Shown one piece after another: positions 1 through 11,524 of a stretch of 64,000 nucleotides of DNA (its first letter is position 1; each line of letters starts with the position of its first letter). The position numbers and the translations under genes were made by a program. Source of the stretch: Hibiscus mutabilis (Eukaryota; Streptophyta; Magnoliopsida; Malvales; Malvaceae); contig CM033712.1 in assembly GCA_019671005.1 (NCBI GenBank), positions 74,598,479 through 74,662,478 of the forward strand. Direction: 5' to 3'. The notes beneath the pieces are model-generated. The model was not told the DNA's origin, did not search any database, and saw nothing but the letters and a program-made list of their open reading frames with translations.

Positions 1-3000
1 TAGAGGAATTTTCCATTAATGGTGCATGGAATTTTCTCGTCATTATCTCTAATTGTGTTGTCATTAGGTGCTGACATGGGAAAAGACAACAGAGATTAAT
101 GTCAGCTTAGGTTTCATTATCATGTTTGTAAGACAATTAATGTTTGTTATTATTGTTGTATTAACTTGGTTTTAGATTTTGCTTTGTTGGTCGGACGAAA
201 GTGACTTGTCCAAAGCTGATAAATATTGTGTTTTAAAAATGTGGTGTGATGTGATCCCCAACGGTCAATTTTCCACTCTTTATTTTCTGGCCAAATCTAA
301 TTTTCTTTTCCTGGAAAAAAGATTCATGTCTGGATTTCGTGTTTATACGAAAGTGACTCGTTTGATGTACAGGAATAGTGCAAGTAATTTCAAATTAATA
401 TTGTCTGAAAATCAAATTCATACGAAGATACAATAATTAAGAAAAAAATTAGTAGACAATTTTTTTTTTATTTTAGGATCACGGATTTAGTTTACAGGTT
501 AAGTGTTTAATTTGTAATATTTAAATTTTATTTTTTTATTAAGTAAATATATATATATATTCTTAAAATAAATATTAAGATTTAAACACATACAAAATAG
601 GATAACACGAGCATCTTTGTTCGCTCGGTCTATCTTAATTTTTTTATAAAAGCTATAAATTCTAAAGTGTAAATTTATTTTTCTTTATATTAAAACATAA
701 ATATTAACACAAAGAATATGCGATTTATATTCATAGCGATGATAGTCCTAAGTACAAATCTATTAATGATTACAAGCTTAAATATCTCAAAAGGTCTTTA
801 TACTATTTTAAAATATATCATTTATACTTTAATTTTACGACATTGAAATTGTTGGTCTCTTTATATTTTTGATTTTAAAATGTTGGTCTATGTATTAACT
901 TTTGTTCAAATTTACTGTTAATTACTACTTCAACATCTGTAAAAAGGTAAAACCAACTTTTTTATCCCTTTTGTTTATAATTTTATTAATTTGACTCTTT
1001 AACAGTTGTAAATTTAGATGACTAAAAAATTATATTGTTCAATTAGTAATTTTTTCTTATTTATTTTTAAAGATTAACAATCAAAATGATATATAGACAT
1101 AAGCGTAGGAACTAAAAAAAGTTATTTTATCCTTTTTAGCATTTAGTGTGATCTTATGATATTATCTGTTTATTTGTTAACTCTTTGATAATGGACAAAC
1201 ATTATAGATAAACTGTTTGAATTCGAGTCTCATAGGGATAACAATTAGGGACGGAGTCAGAAAATTTAAATTGCGGTGTCTAAATCTTTTATATTAACTC
1301 ATATTTTATTAAAAGCGGGTATAGTTAAATGATGTGTATCAAATTCCTTTAAAAGATCTCAATTGTTTTTTTAAAACCGGTGACAATTTTCCTTTATATG
1401 TATATAATATATTAAAAAAGTTTATTAATATTTTCTGGTGTCAACTGACACCCCATTGTACAAGTTAGCTACGTCAGTGATAACAACACTTATTTTCCAT
1501 TGAGACCACATAAAAAATTAATTTTATTTGATTTTTATAATTTTCAGGTTAAAGATTAATAATAAAACTAAATAAAAATATTAGAATGACAATTTCGAAT
1601 ATATTGAAATTTAAAACATAAAATAATAAAAAAATCCAAAAATATTTAAACCTAAATTAAACAGTGTTCCCAAAAGAAAGGGGGATGTCTATCTAAAACG
1701 CATTAAATGGGCAGTTGAATTAGGTATGGGAGTGTTCCAAAACTAAGAACTTGGGAGCTGACTCAGAGTCTGAGCCTCATGTTAGAGTTCATGTTGGTAT
1801 TTCATTTAATACTTTGGTAACTTGTGGCTTACATTTTGATAAAAACAATTGGCCACTTGTGTTATATATACATATATTTTATTTCGATCTATGTTATGAT
1901 ATATTTTATACCTTGTTCGTCTTATACTTTTCGTATCGTATTCGTGACGTATTGTATCGTATTCAAAGATCGCATCCTTATTTATTTGGGGAAGGGACAT
2001 GATTGTGAGCCTTCTGTTAGTAATGTAGCCTTATATGTCAACATGGTAATGGCGAAGGGGAAAGGTAAAAGGGGACCATTTTGCTAGGGAAATTGGTTAC
2101 TTTGCGACTACATAAATAATGGTTGTTCCAACAAATTCTCAATTGGACCATCATTTTCTTTTATTGACTTCTTAATTTTAATGGTACTACATGATCATGA
2201 CATGAATAGCGTAGATAATAATAATTTGCATTTACCCTTCTTTTGGGTTAATTTTAGATTATAGCTAAACGAATTTCACTAAATTTGATTCTTTGAACAC
2301 TAGATTATAAAAAAAGCCAACGAAGTATTTGTAGTATTGGTAGAGATCAAGGTTTTGAGTTCTTATGTAGTCATGTTCGAGTCTCGTTTATATAAATTAT
2401 CTGTTTATGATAAGATTTCTAGAATCAAACTGGTTAAGTTATTAGTTCTCTTCAATCATTCGTCCAACTGATACATTGTAGTTTGATATTATAATAATAT
2501 AAAAATAAAATATATACTGATATAACTTTTTTGAATAGTCTAAAAGTGATTACATGGTAGTATTTGTTCGTACATATTTTTAACCCTTCAACGGTGCATA
2601 TACAAAATGATTGAACACGAGTCTTTTAGGATGAACATCATCCGCTTTTTCACTAAGACCACATTTTGGATTCATACATTCATTTACTTGCATAAATATT
2701 GATAATATTTTAAGGAATAGTAATGTAGGATAGGCAATAAACGTGTTGAATAGAACGAATAATTCGATTTTTGAACAAATATTAATACGATAACACTTTT
2801 ATTAGTATTTTCTTTTATTTTTAATTTGGATTTTGAACATAAAACAAACAAGTTAAAATCTTCAAACTAAAAACAGATCTTCAGCTCAATTGGTCTCCCC
2901 CAATATTGATCTTCAAACAAGAAAATAATTAAAATACGTACACTACAAAGTTGTTAATGTATTTGGTAGAAAAAGAAACAAGGTAGGGGTTTTCTATTAG

Positions 3001-3585
3001 AAACCATATTCATATGTAAACTTCAATAATAAATAGCAGTTGCTATACTTCTGGTGGAAATTTAATGTTTATGTAAAATTTGAGCTTCTCCATGACCAAG
3101 ATTGTCTATTTCAGATTTTTCACTGTCACACGTGCGAGATGGGAGATGGAAGTAGATTTCAAATATCAGTGTAAATTAATTTACGGCTATTTGTCTACCA
3201 GACGAGACATTAAAATTTTAAGCAATATTTAGAGTTTGAGTTTTGGCTTATCAACAGAGTAAATTAGATTAAGAGAAGTATATCTACGCAATAATTGACC
3301 TAAATTAATAGATTAATAGAATGAATACAGATAGTTATAAAAAATAAATTAAATTATTAATTTCAATAATTGTTGTAAATTATTTTTCTAGATTTATTTA
3401 TGAAAATTGAAAATTCTAATATCAGTATATCAAACAACTTTATAAGATATTAAGTATATTAAATTATTAATTTAAAATATTTTTAGTTAGTTGAGTGACC
3501 AAAGATACTCATATTATTTCATCTTTTATGAGTTTGAATCTCTACATTTATCTTTAGAATATAATATCTATTTATTTTAAAAAAG
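1..3585. other. AT-rich intergenic DNA, no gene recognised
   Basis: No open reading frame here resembles a known protein; the longest are under 90 codons and AT-driven. Repeat fragments are visible. Around 1248 there is a 'GGGACGGAGTCAG' end whose inverse ('CTGGCTCCGTCCC') occurs near 18192. At 2580-2670 there is a tRNA-like segment related to one at 28630-28740. At 3480-3560 there is another phrase of the tRNA-like type with a box-B-like 'GAGTTTGAATCTC'. Confidence 0.6.
2580..2670 (-). repeat. tRNA-derived SINE-like fragment
   Basis: The stretch contains 'GAACACGAGTCTTTTAGGAT' followed by 'GAACATCATCCGCTTTTTCA'. It is closely related to 28630-28740, where 'GAACTCGGGTCTC' is followed by a matching segment. 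Read on the minus strand it has a weak box-A-like start and a box-B-like end, as in old tRNA-derived SINEs. The boundaries are approximate. Confidence 0.4.
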
Positions 3586-3914
3586 GTTTAATACCAAATA
3601 AGTGCCCAAACTATCACGTTTCTCTCTTTTAGGTGCCTAAACTATTTTTGTCCCTCTTAGGTGCCCAAACTATATTTTTGGTCTCTTCTAAGGTTAAATT
3701 GAGTCACTTTCTTTGACTAAAAATAATAGTTTGAGCACATACTTTGGCAAAAAAATAGTAGTTTTGGCACCTAAAAGGGACAAAAATATTTAGCCACTAA
3801 AAAAAAAAAAAAACGAGATAGTTTAGACACCTAAAAGGAGCAAAAAATAATTTAGCATCTAAAAAGAAAAATCATGACAATTTGAGCACTTATTTTTGAC
3901 ATTGAGGCTTTACA
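3586..3914. repeat. Foldback (MITE-like) inverted repeat, about 330 bp
   Basis: The left arm reads 'AATAAGTGCCCAAACTATCA' then 'TTTTAGGTGCCTAAACTA'. The right arm is its imperfect reverse complement, ending 'TGACAATTTGAGCACTTATT'. Several short units of the type 'TAGGTGCC(C/T)AAACTA' occur in both orientations, so the transcript would fold into a long hairpin. No clear target duplication was found. Confidence 0.55.
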
Positions 3915-6364
3915 AAATTGAAACTTAAAATGTACATGTGTATTCACTTGCGATGAATAGCACTGGCAAGTGACAGAGCCATAATTTTTATATAGTGGTT
4001 AAAGTGGAGTATGAGGCATGAGGAATTATCATACCACTACAATAAGTATTGTCGACTCTAGGGATGAAGCTAGGATTTGGAGTTGGAGTGTAAAACATAA
4101 ATGTTTGAAAGTACGAGGAATTCATAAATAAACTAATTTTTAAATGAAATTATAGGAGGATAAAGGTGAAAAAATTCTTTGAGGGTGAGGCAATAGTCCA
4201 TTCCCACACAATTTAACTCTGTTGTCTCTGTTGATCCAATATCCTAATAAATAAAGTAGGATCAAATTTAATATTGTTTATAAAGAATTTTATATTAATC
4301 TCTTGTAAACCTATACCCAAGTTCCTAACAAATCAAATGTGATCAATTACACTCAATTTTAAATGTAGCTCCGCGGATGGTAAATAGTACTCGGTTAGGT
4401 TTTCCCTTGTTGGGCCTAAGTAGCCATTATTTTTTACACAATAGTAAGTAGTTTTTTTTTTCATTAAGGGCAGGGTATCCCACATCTACTTTTGCTAGGG
4501 CACTAGACAGCCTTTTTCCTTGAGCAATTGCAAGTCAATTGGCATCTTGGACTGAGCTAAGTGGTAATAATAATAGACGGTTGTGAGATGTAGACATGAA
4601 TTTCATTTTCAATGCCATAACTCTTGGTAAAATAAAAATATAAATTAAGAGGAAAAAATAAATAATTTCAAATTAAGTACATGAATGTCGAGTGAGTTTA
4701 GTTTTTAGTATTGATGTCGGTATAGTATATAAGATATGCGAAATCGAATACGTTTATCTTCCAATATATATTACACAGTTTTTTCTTCTAGAACTACATC
4801 ACATACAACTCTAAATACAAGTGACAAAAATGTAAGGAAATATTTGGTTATATTAAGGATGGAAATGAGCATGGGATTGATACAAGGTAAAATGATTGGG
4901 AAATGCAGAGAAAACAGTAACATTTTAGGTAATTTTGAAGGCAGTTTTTGATAGGGCCATTCCCTGACTTAACAACAGCAAAGCATGCACGCCCATTTTC
5001 CAAATTGGTGCAAAGTTTTGGCGATCATTATTTCACTGTTTAAATGAGGGAAAGGAGATGGAAGAAATGTTATTTGTTCTGTAAGGAGCAAAGGAAGATG
5101 CAAAATCATTGAGGGTTTGAAGTTTTCAAAGTATAGTTTGTTTTTACTTGTATTTTTCATCATTTGATACATTCATAATAATTTCTTTTAAGTCCATAAA
5201 TTAGATTGAGAAATATTACGTGTAAGTTAAAAAATTCCATCACCATTATATATCAAATGATAATTATATATATGTAATTAAATTGTGTTTTTTATCTTAA
5301 AATGACATTGTTAGAAGAAGAAGCGGAGAATTCAGTCCTGATGTGAGTTTAGAGATTAAGAGGATTACTATTGAAAGATATGAGAAGAAAGTTTAGGGAT
5401 GAGTCTTGACAACATACTTTTGGGGGCAACATAAAATTTTCAAAATTTTTAGAGGTTTGAATTAACTTTTTCAATTTTTTTGAAAGGTTTAATTTAAATT
5501 TCTTTAAAAAAAATTAGTGTCAAAGCAAAAATTTCAAATATTTTAATACTTACTAAAAACTTTTATTACTTTTGAGGAAATATTTAATTAAAAATATTTA
5601 AAAATTTAGCAATATAATAGAAATATTTAAAATTCTTGAAAGAACCAAATTTTAAAAATTAAATTTTATTTTTTCTAAAATTTTAAGGTCCCGGAGCCAT
5701 CACTATCCCATAACCATCCTCCCTAGAGATAATTTTATTTTTGGGTAGAGTTAGGGACCGCAGTTCTTTCCGCCCAAAGAATACCCCGTTCCTGATGGAA
5801 GAAATTATAGTTTTTCGTGCTTTCAATATTAAAAAAAAATAAATTTTAAGCCTTTAACTCTAAATTTAATGTTAAATTTTATTTTTAAACATTAAATCTA
5901 TTTTTTATTGTGCAACAAATACACTATATCCCTAATTTCTTAAACCTTAATTCTAAATCCAAACTCTAAACTTAATTTTTAGTGTGTGACATAAATAAAG
6001 ACACCAAAATGACAATTTTTATTTTATTTTATTTGGATTGATACGCATGTTCTTCATTCGAAAACCAGGGAGGGACATGTCCCTCGAATTTTATGGTTTG
6101 ATTCATTTTTAATCCCTTAATAATTATGAAATTGTTGAAATTAAGCCCCGATTCTCTAATTTTTCTTGTTTTGAAATTAATGAAGGACATGTCGATTTTG
6201 AAATTAGTGAAATTAAGCTACAATTCTCTAATTCTTACGATTTAATTATTTTTTAGGATTCGATCAATTTTAAAGTTAAGTAACTTTATTCCCTTCTAGT
6301 TAGTTTCAATTATTGTATCTCATCCCTACTAAAGAATCAGAGAAGACTGTCTCTATTGATCCAC
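3915..6364. other. Intergenic repeat debris, no gene recognised
   Basis: No plausible coding region. Around 4055-4240 and 5400-5720 there are phrases of a common dispersed repeat (e.g. 'AAGGTCCCGGAGCCATCA' near 5687) that recurs near 17480-17700 and 45130-45450. At 5850-6000 there are degenerate 'ccctaattt/aaaccttaat' phrases like the telomere-like family listed elsewhere. Confidence 0.5.
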
Positions 6365-7749
6365 TGACGAGCGTAGTAATTTGTTAAATAAAATATTTTT
6401 TTTCTCAAATTGAAATAAATCAAAGTGTAGTAAAGAGAAGAAAAGTCGATCCGCGGGGACTAAGGAATTTCCAATGCTGAATTGCGTTGATCATGTTCCA
6501 GTAAAATAAAGAAAGAAAAGGGGATTAAAATTCAAGAATAAAAATGGTAAAATAAAATAAAAGTAATTTAGAGGAATGACGAAAAGAAAAAGAAGTAATG
6601 GTTGAAAATAATGATGGTAGAAATATAGCCTCAAGCTTTGCTTTGTCTCAATTCTAACTGATAATCGAAAGATATTTTACTTCGGGATTCATGCCGGTTA
6701 CAGTCTACAAGGCCTAACCCTTGTAACTTACTTTTCTCTCCGGTAAACCAACAATCCAAAGCCAATCTTTGGAATTCAGTCCTTACTTGGACTAACCACG
6801 ACTATCGTTGCTAGCACCAATACAATTTAAGTGTTAGAAAAGCCCGTCTCGGGTTATGTTGTCTCAATGAGAATCGAAACCGATCTCAATTTCACTTAGC
6901 GAACCACCGCTAAGTATGTTCACAAGAAGTCAAATGTGCTACAAGCCGATCCTTCCTCCCAACTTTAAATCAGAACAACATTCAAACCAACGAGCTCTTT
7001 TTGAATTGAAAGTGTAAAGATTTTAAAGGAAAGGCCGATTGCTAATCCAAGTTTGCAAAAAATTGAGAAAGATATCTGAAGATATTATGTGCTTTTCAAT
7101 TCTCACAATCGGAATTGAGTCATCGCTTAAGCTTTTGGCTAATTGGAAAATTAGCTAAGCATGATTGAAATCATACTTAGCATATTTTAAAGAAAGTAAA
7201 ATAAGAACTTAAAATAAAAACAAAGTTGAAAAAGAAAAACTTTTATAAAAGTAAAAATCCCAATAACAAATAAAAGCCAAGTACATCCTTCAAGCTTCAC
7301 CCTAAAGGGGTATTTATAGCTTGAGATAACCTAAAGATAAAGAAATATTTAAAATAAAATACCTAAAGATAATCCTAAAAACATTCAAATAAAATTCTAG
7401 ATAATAAAATGATAATTCTCAAATATTCAAATTCAAACTTAGTCTTAAAATCCTAAGTAAATTCGTCCATCTGTTCTTCTAGAAAATGCTGACTGGATCG
7501 CCTTCTAGAAGCTACGCTGATTGGACTGTCAGAATCTGCCACGTCGGACATCGTCATGCCCCAAGTCATGCCCAAGTGTCCAGCCTTGATTCCAAAAATA
7601 AAAAAACTACAAAACATGCTCTTTTAATGTTGTTTTCTAGAAATTGAAATCCTACGTAAAAACGAATAAAAACAACCCAAATCAGCAATATCAAAGAATC
7701 AACAATGAGTAATTAACGATAAAATAATAACAAAATAAAACACTCATCA
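6365..7749 (-). mobile_element. 3' LTR of a truncated Gypsy-type retroelement (minus strand)
   Basis: On the minus strand the LTR begins 'TGATGAGTG' (plus-strand 7741-7749), directly after a polypurine tract 'AAGTGAGGGGAATT' (7750-7763). Just upstream of that tract is 'GAGGACGAGCATTGAATAAG', a phrase typical of the region before the 3' LTR of plant Gypsy elements. A TATA-like 'GCTATAAATA' lies at 7311-7320 on the minus strand. The left boundary is a guess, taken at 'TGACGAGCG', which mirrors the other end. No second LTR was found in the window. Confidence 0.55.
7311..7320 (-). promoter_or_regulatory. TATA box of the Gypsy-type LTR
   Basis: 'GCTATAAATA' on the minus strand, about 430 bp inside the LTR from its 5' end, is a good plant TATA box and would be the promoter of the element. 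Confidence 0.4.
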
Positions 7750-8990
7750 AATTCCCCTCACTTATTCAATGCTCGTCCTCAAACATGCCTTAATCAAATA
7801 TCAAAATCTCAAGTTACCATCATTCATCTCACAATATATCAAAGAAAACCAAACGAGTCAGGATCACAACAAGTATCAGAAATAAAATAATAATCAAGTA
7901 AAAGGCATCACTAGGAACAAGTTCAAGCAAAACCAAGATATCCCAATAGTTTATCAACTTCAATGTAACAAAACTCAATACCTCACAATGATTCACTCAT
8001 TGTCGCTCAAAGTGTTTTAGGTAAAAGAAGTCGCTCATCAAATATGACATTACCATATGCTTGTAAGAAAATCAAGTCTCCACCACTAAAATGAACAATA
8101 TGCATTTAATCAAAGGGTCTTAAAAATGGGTGTAATGGGGCTTAGATCAAGGTGGGGAAGAAGGCCAAGAATATGGTGAAATGTCAAGACAAGAGATGCA
8201 AAAATATATAAGTTCAAGCCATGAAACAATCAAAGTAAACAAATGCAAAGAAGTGTGACAAAAATCAAACAACCAAAATTTTTTGCTTCTCTTTTTTTCG
8301 AATCTTTTTCCTTTACTTTTTTGTTCTGTTCGAGCACATTTTGAACCAATTTTTTTGGAATGTTTCTTCTTTGCTGTGCTTTTTTTCGTTCGTGGAACAA
8401 ATCAATATCTGTCTTGACAATGGTAACAAAAGAGGGTAAAAATAAAAGGTTTTAGGTTTTACAATGTGGTAAAAGCAAAAAAAAAGGGTGAAGGCACAAA
8501 AATGGTTAACTAATGGATACAAACATGTAAGCAATTTTGGGTAGAAAAGTGGGTTAATCCTAAGTGCCCCTATCATATTAAAGTATCAAGTTCAAAACAT
8601 GTAGTCTCGATATTCATTTGCTCACAAGTTCTAGAATATCGATATTAGTCTGCCACACTCAATCAAACAAATGAGCAAGAACGGAAAGATGCTCGTTTAA
8701 GCTCAAATCTCACAGGAAATTGTATTATGTGTCGAGTCAAGAAACATATCAATCAACAAACTCATGAGATATCAAGAAAAATTTAAAGAAAATACTAATT
8801 ATGCCATTTCACTATCATGCACCCTAATTCTGATAAAAGTGGGACCACAAACTTATAAGGTAATAAATGAAATAAGGCAAAAGTCAGGATCAAAAACAAA
8901 ACATCTCAAAATATCAACCAAGGTAATTCAAATCAAAACATATAAACAAGCGAGAGAAAAGGTGATGCAAATCTCTACCTCCTATCACTT
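7750..8990 (-). mobile_element. Remnant internal region of the Gypsy-type element
   Basis: This is non-coding sequence next to the polypurine tract, with no recognisable gag or pol domain. The minus-strand 87-codon ORF at 8313-8576 is low-complexity and is not treated as a gene. The region is either the long untranslated 3' part that many plant Gypsy elements carry, or part of a non-autonomous derivative. Its far boundary near 8990 is uncertain. Confidence 0.35.
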
Positions 8991-9572
8991 AAAGCATATT
9001 GTCCCAATATGAAAATTGAAAGCGTAAGAGAAGGAATAAAGATACTCCCCATGTCTAATGACGCCCATGAGCTTTGGGTCTGGTTCAAGGGCATCGCACG
9101 GCTATCGCCGGTGACTACAGCAGTACTGGCGTATTGCGGACCATGGCTCTGCGGTGGTCGCCTTAAAAACAAGGGTGTCGGTCTTGGTTGAACTCGGGTG
9201 CGAGTCTAAAGGTGAAGAGAGGAGATCAGTGCTCGGTTACAGCGATGAACGATGTGTTTATGGTTGAACTCGGACCGCTTCAAGGAGACTATTGGACATA
9301 GTTATCTCAAACTCTCGTATAACCAGGCGATGTCCACAGCTATACGAACATACACATGAAAACTAATATTCTTGTATATCATCGTTTACACAAATGACAG
9401 AACAATTCAAGGACATCACGTCTACTGGTCAACTAGTAAAGTAAATATAGTTTCACAATGGAAGGTTCAAGGGTGGACACCTACCTATCCTATGCAGCTA
9501 TAGATCGTAGAATCTATCACCACATCGAGTTAAAATATTTTGATTTAAATCAATTTCATTCATGTGGGAGAT
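8991..9572 (+). mobile_element. Remnant internal region of a Copia-type element
   Basis: This stretch ends with a polypurine tract 'GTGGGAGAT' immediately before the LTR at 9573. The same tract precedes the 3' LTR of the complete element at 56.67 kb. It is richer in G+C than its surroundings (especially 9030-9260), but no conserved pol motif was recognised. The 5' part of the element, including its other LTR, is absent. Confidence 0.4.
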
Positions 9573-10508
9573 TGTTGGAAAAAATGTGATGAATGAGAAA
9601 TTGATGCTAAAAATGAGCTTGTGAATTGAGTTAAAGAAAAGAGAAAAGCTTATATCACATATTGATGGGTTACCAAGCGTGTGATATATTTATATACAAG
9701 ACTCTACTTGGTGGGTATTGAATAACTTAAGTTGATATGATATGAGTAACGTAAGTGTCCGGACCGGTCGGGCCCTCCACGGGCTTGTGGATATTTTAAC
9801 CCGTTACAAGATAATTTTCCTTAAATGTAACATTTTTAATATCTCAAATAAAAGGATAAATGATCAGAAATTATACTTAAATTTGACTATTATTTTTGAA
9901 TATTCTGGAATTAAAAGGATATATATATATATATGATAAGATATTATCTTTTAATTAAGATATTATTATGATAATGCTATTTGATAAATGAATTTTATTT
10001 TAAATAAAATTCAGATAATTCACAAGTTTTATTTCCAATGAAACTCATATCCCTATAAATAGCATGCAAACCTACTAGGTTTAATAACTTGTTTAATATT
10101 TGTAAAAACACAGAGAACAATTGTAAAAACACAGAGGTTTTCTACTATTTTTACTCTGTGATTTTCTAAAGTGTTTTGCGGTGATAGAGGAAGGCAAGGT
10201 TACAGTTCGTGATCTATGCAGTCGTGCTACTACAGTTGATTATCTAGTTGTTGTATCTTGGGAGAAAGACAACCAACGTATCTCAAGCACCATAGGAGTG
10301 GCTGAAAATTCATCTTAAGGAAAATGTGCTCGCACAAGCCTCAACTCGTTTCTACTCAATCGAATTACGATTTATTTTTTAAATTTTTCTATTTTAATTT
10401 TAGATTTATTTGTAATTGATTTTATTCTGTTCGATCTAATAATATTTTTAATATTTATTTTTACTGTTTCATTATTATTCTTCGATTACTATCGTCTATT
10501 CTCTAACA
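9573..10508 (+). mobile_element. 3' LTR of a truncated Copia-type element (about 936 bp)
   Basis: It begins 'TGTTGGAA' right after a polypurine tract and ends 'CTCTAACA', giving TGTT...AACA termini like those of the complete Copia element at 51-57 kb. A TATA box 'TATAAATA' lies at 10054-10061. No primer-binding site follows it, so it is a 3' LTR, and no matching 5' LTR is in the window. Immediately downstream is a scrap of a resistance-gene relic, suggesting the element landed in a paralogue of the NLR at 11.5 kb. Confidence 0.65.
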
Positions 10509-10564
10509 CACAGATGAGCAGATTGACCAACATACCGAACGTGCTTGCTCGCAATACATTCAAT

Positions 10565-10640
10565 ACTAAAAGCAGAAGAGATGAGAGAATTGAATAGGTT
10601 GGAAGTTTTTGAAGGTCACTTCTCTAATAAGAGAAATGCT
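10565..10640 (+). pseudogene. Relic fragment of a second NLR (LRR region)
   Basis: The stretch around 10572-10625 matches the LRR coding part of the neighbouring resistance gene at about 13464-13517 almost base for base. Shared words include 'GAGATGAG', 'GAATTGAATA' and 'GGTTTTTGAAGG' (one mismatch). It would encode EMRELNRLEVFEGHFS against EMSELNKLEVFEGGFS. It is isolated: on one side is the LTR and on the other unrelated DNA, so it is a leftover of a tandem NLR copy. Confidence 0.65.
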
Positions 10641-11196
10641 TTATAATCCATTTTGGTGTGTCCTCACTCATTTGGTGGATCCATTTTATATTCCCCCTCG
10701 CTTCGAGTAAATTAGTTACATTTGAGAGAATTTAATTTAATCTCGGAGATGCACTTATAGTACCATATGACATCCAACAATTTTTATTTATATAGAGATT
10801 ATTTTAACCTAAAATAAAATATTAAGAGTTAAAATACTTAAAAGAATGAATAAGGGTCAAAATGACTATCTAGTAAAATGTTAGAGATAATTTTTGATAT
10901 TATGACTTTTGAAAACTACTTAGTAATGAATTGAATCGTCAAAGTAGATAATAAACTAACTAGTCAGAACGCGACAGTTGGTCCGTTCAATGTTTGACAA
11001 GCCAACTAGCACGCATGATTTGACCCATCACCCCCACTATTACACGACCGACTCAAAACAAAAAGATTGACGAAGAACAGTACTGAAGATTGTTCTTGGC
11101 GTTGCTGGTTTCAACTATCCATATTGATTCCTTTTTGAGTTGGATCTCTTAAGTGACGGAAAGAGCTAGCAACTGCGATTTACAACTTTATTGCGG

Positions 11197-11515
11197 GTAA
11201 GTTTCAACCTATCACTGCCCTCTCGGGCTTGTATTAGCTTTGTACTTTTCTTCCATTACAGCTAAATCCACACAAAAAATTGTGAAAAAAACAAGTTTTA
11301 TTGACACCCAAATCTTATATGATCTGTTATATGTATGTGGTCTTGCTATGTAGATCTGTGGTGTGTTTTGTCCTGAGTTTGTAATCTTAGGGAAATTTAT
11401 TTGGAGGATTTACTAGTTTTGGGTATAGTTAGAGGATTCAACTACCTGAACGGGCTTAACTAGTTTGAGTTTCTGATTCTACAACTTCGTCACCAATAAG
11501 CTGAATTTGGTGCAG
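11197..11515 (+). other. Predicted 5'-UTR intron of the NLR gene
   Basis: A strong donor 'GTAAGT' at 11197 and an acceptor 'TTGGTGCAG' ending at 11515, ten bases before the ATG at 11525, fit an intron in the 5' untranslated region. The sequence between is T-rich, as plant introns are. There is no transcript evidence. Confidence 0.5.
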
Positions 11516-11524
11516 GGGACACAG

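Noticed and set aside
8313..8576. 87-codon minus-strand ORF in the Gypsy-type remnant
   Set aside because: Phe/Cys-rich low-complexity translation with no gag or pol motif.
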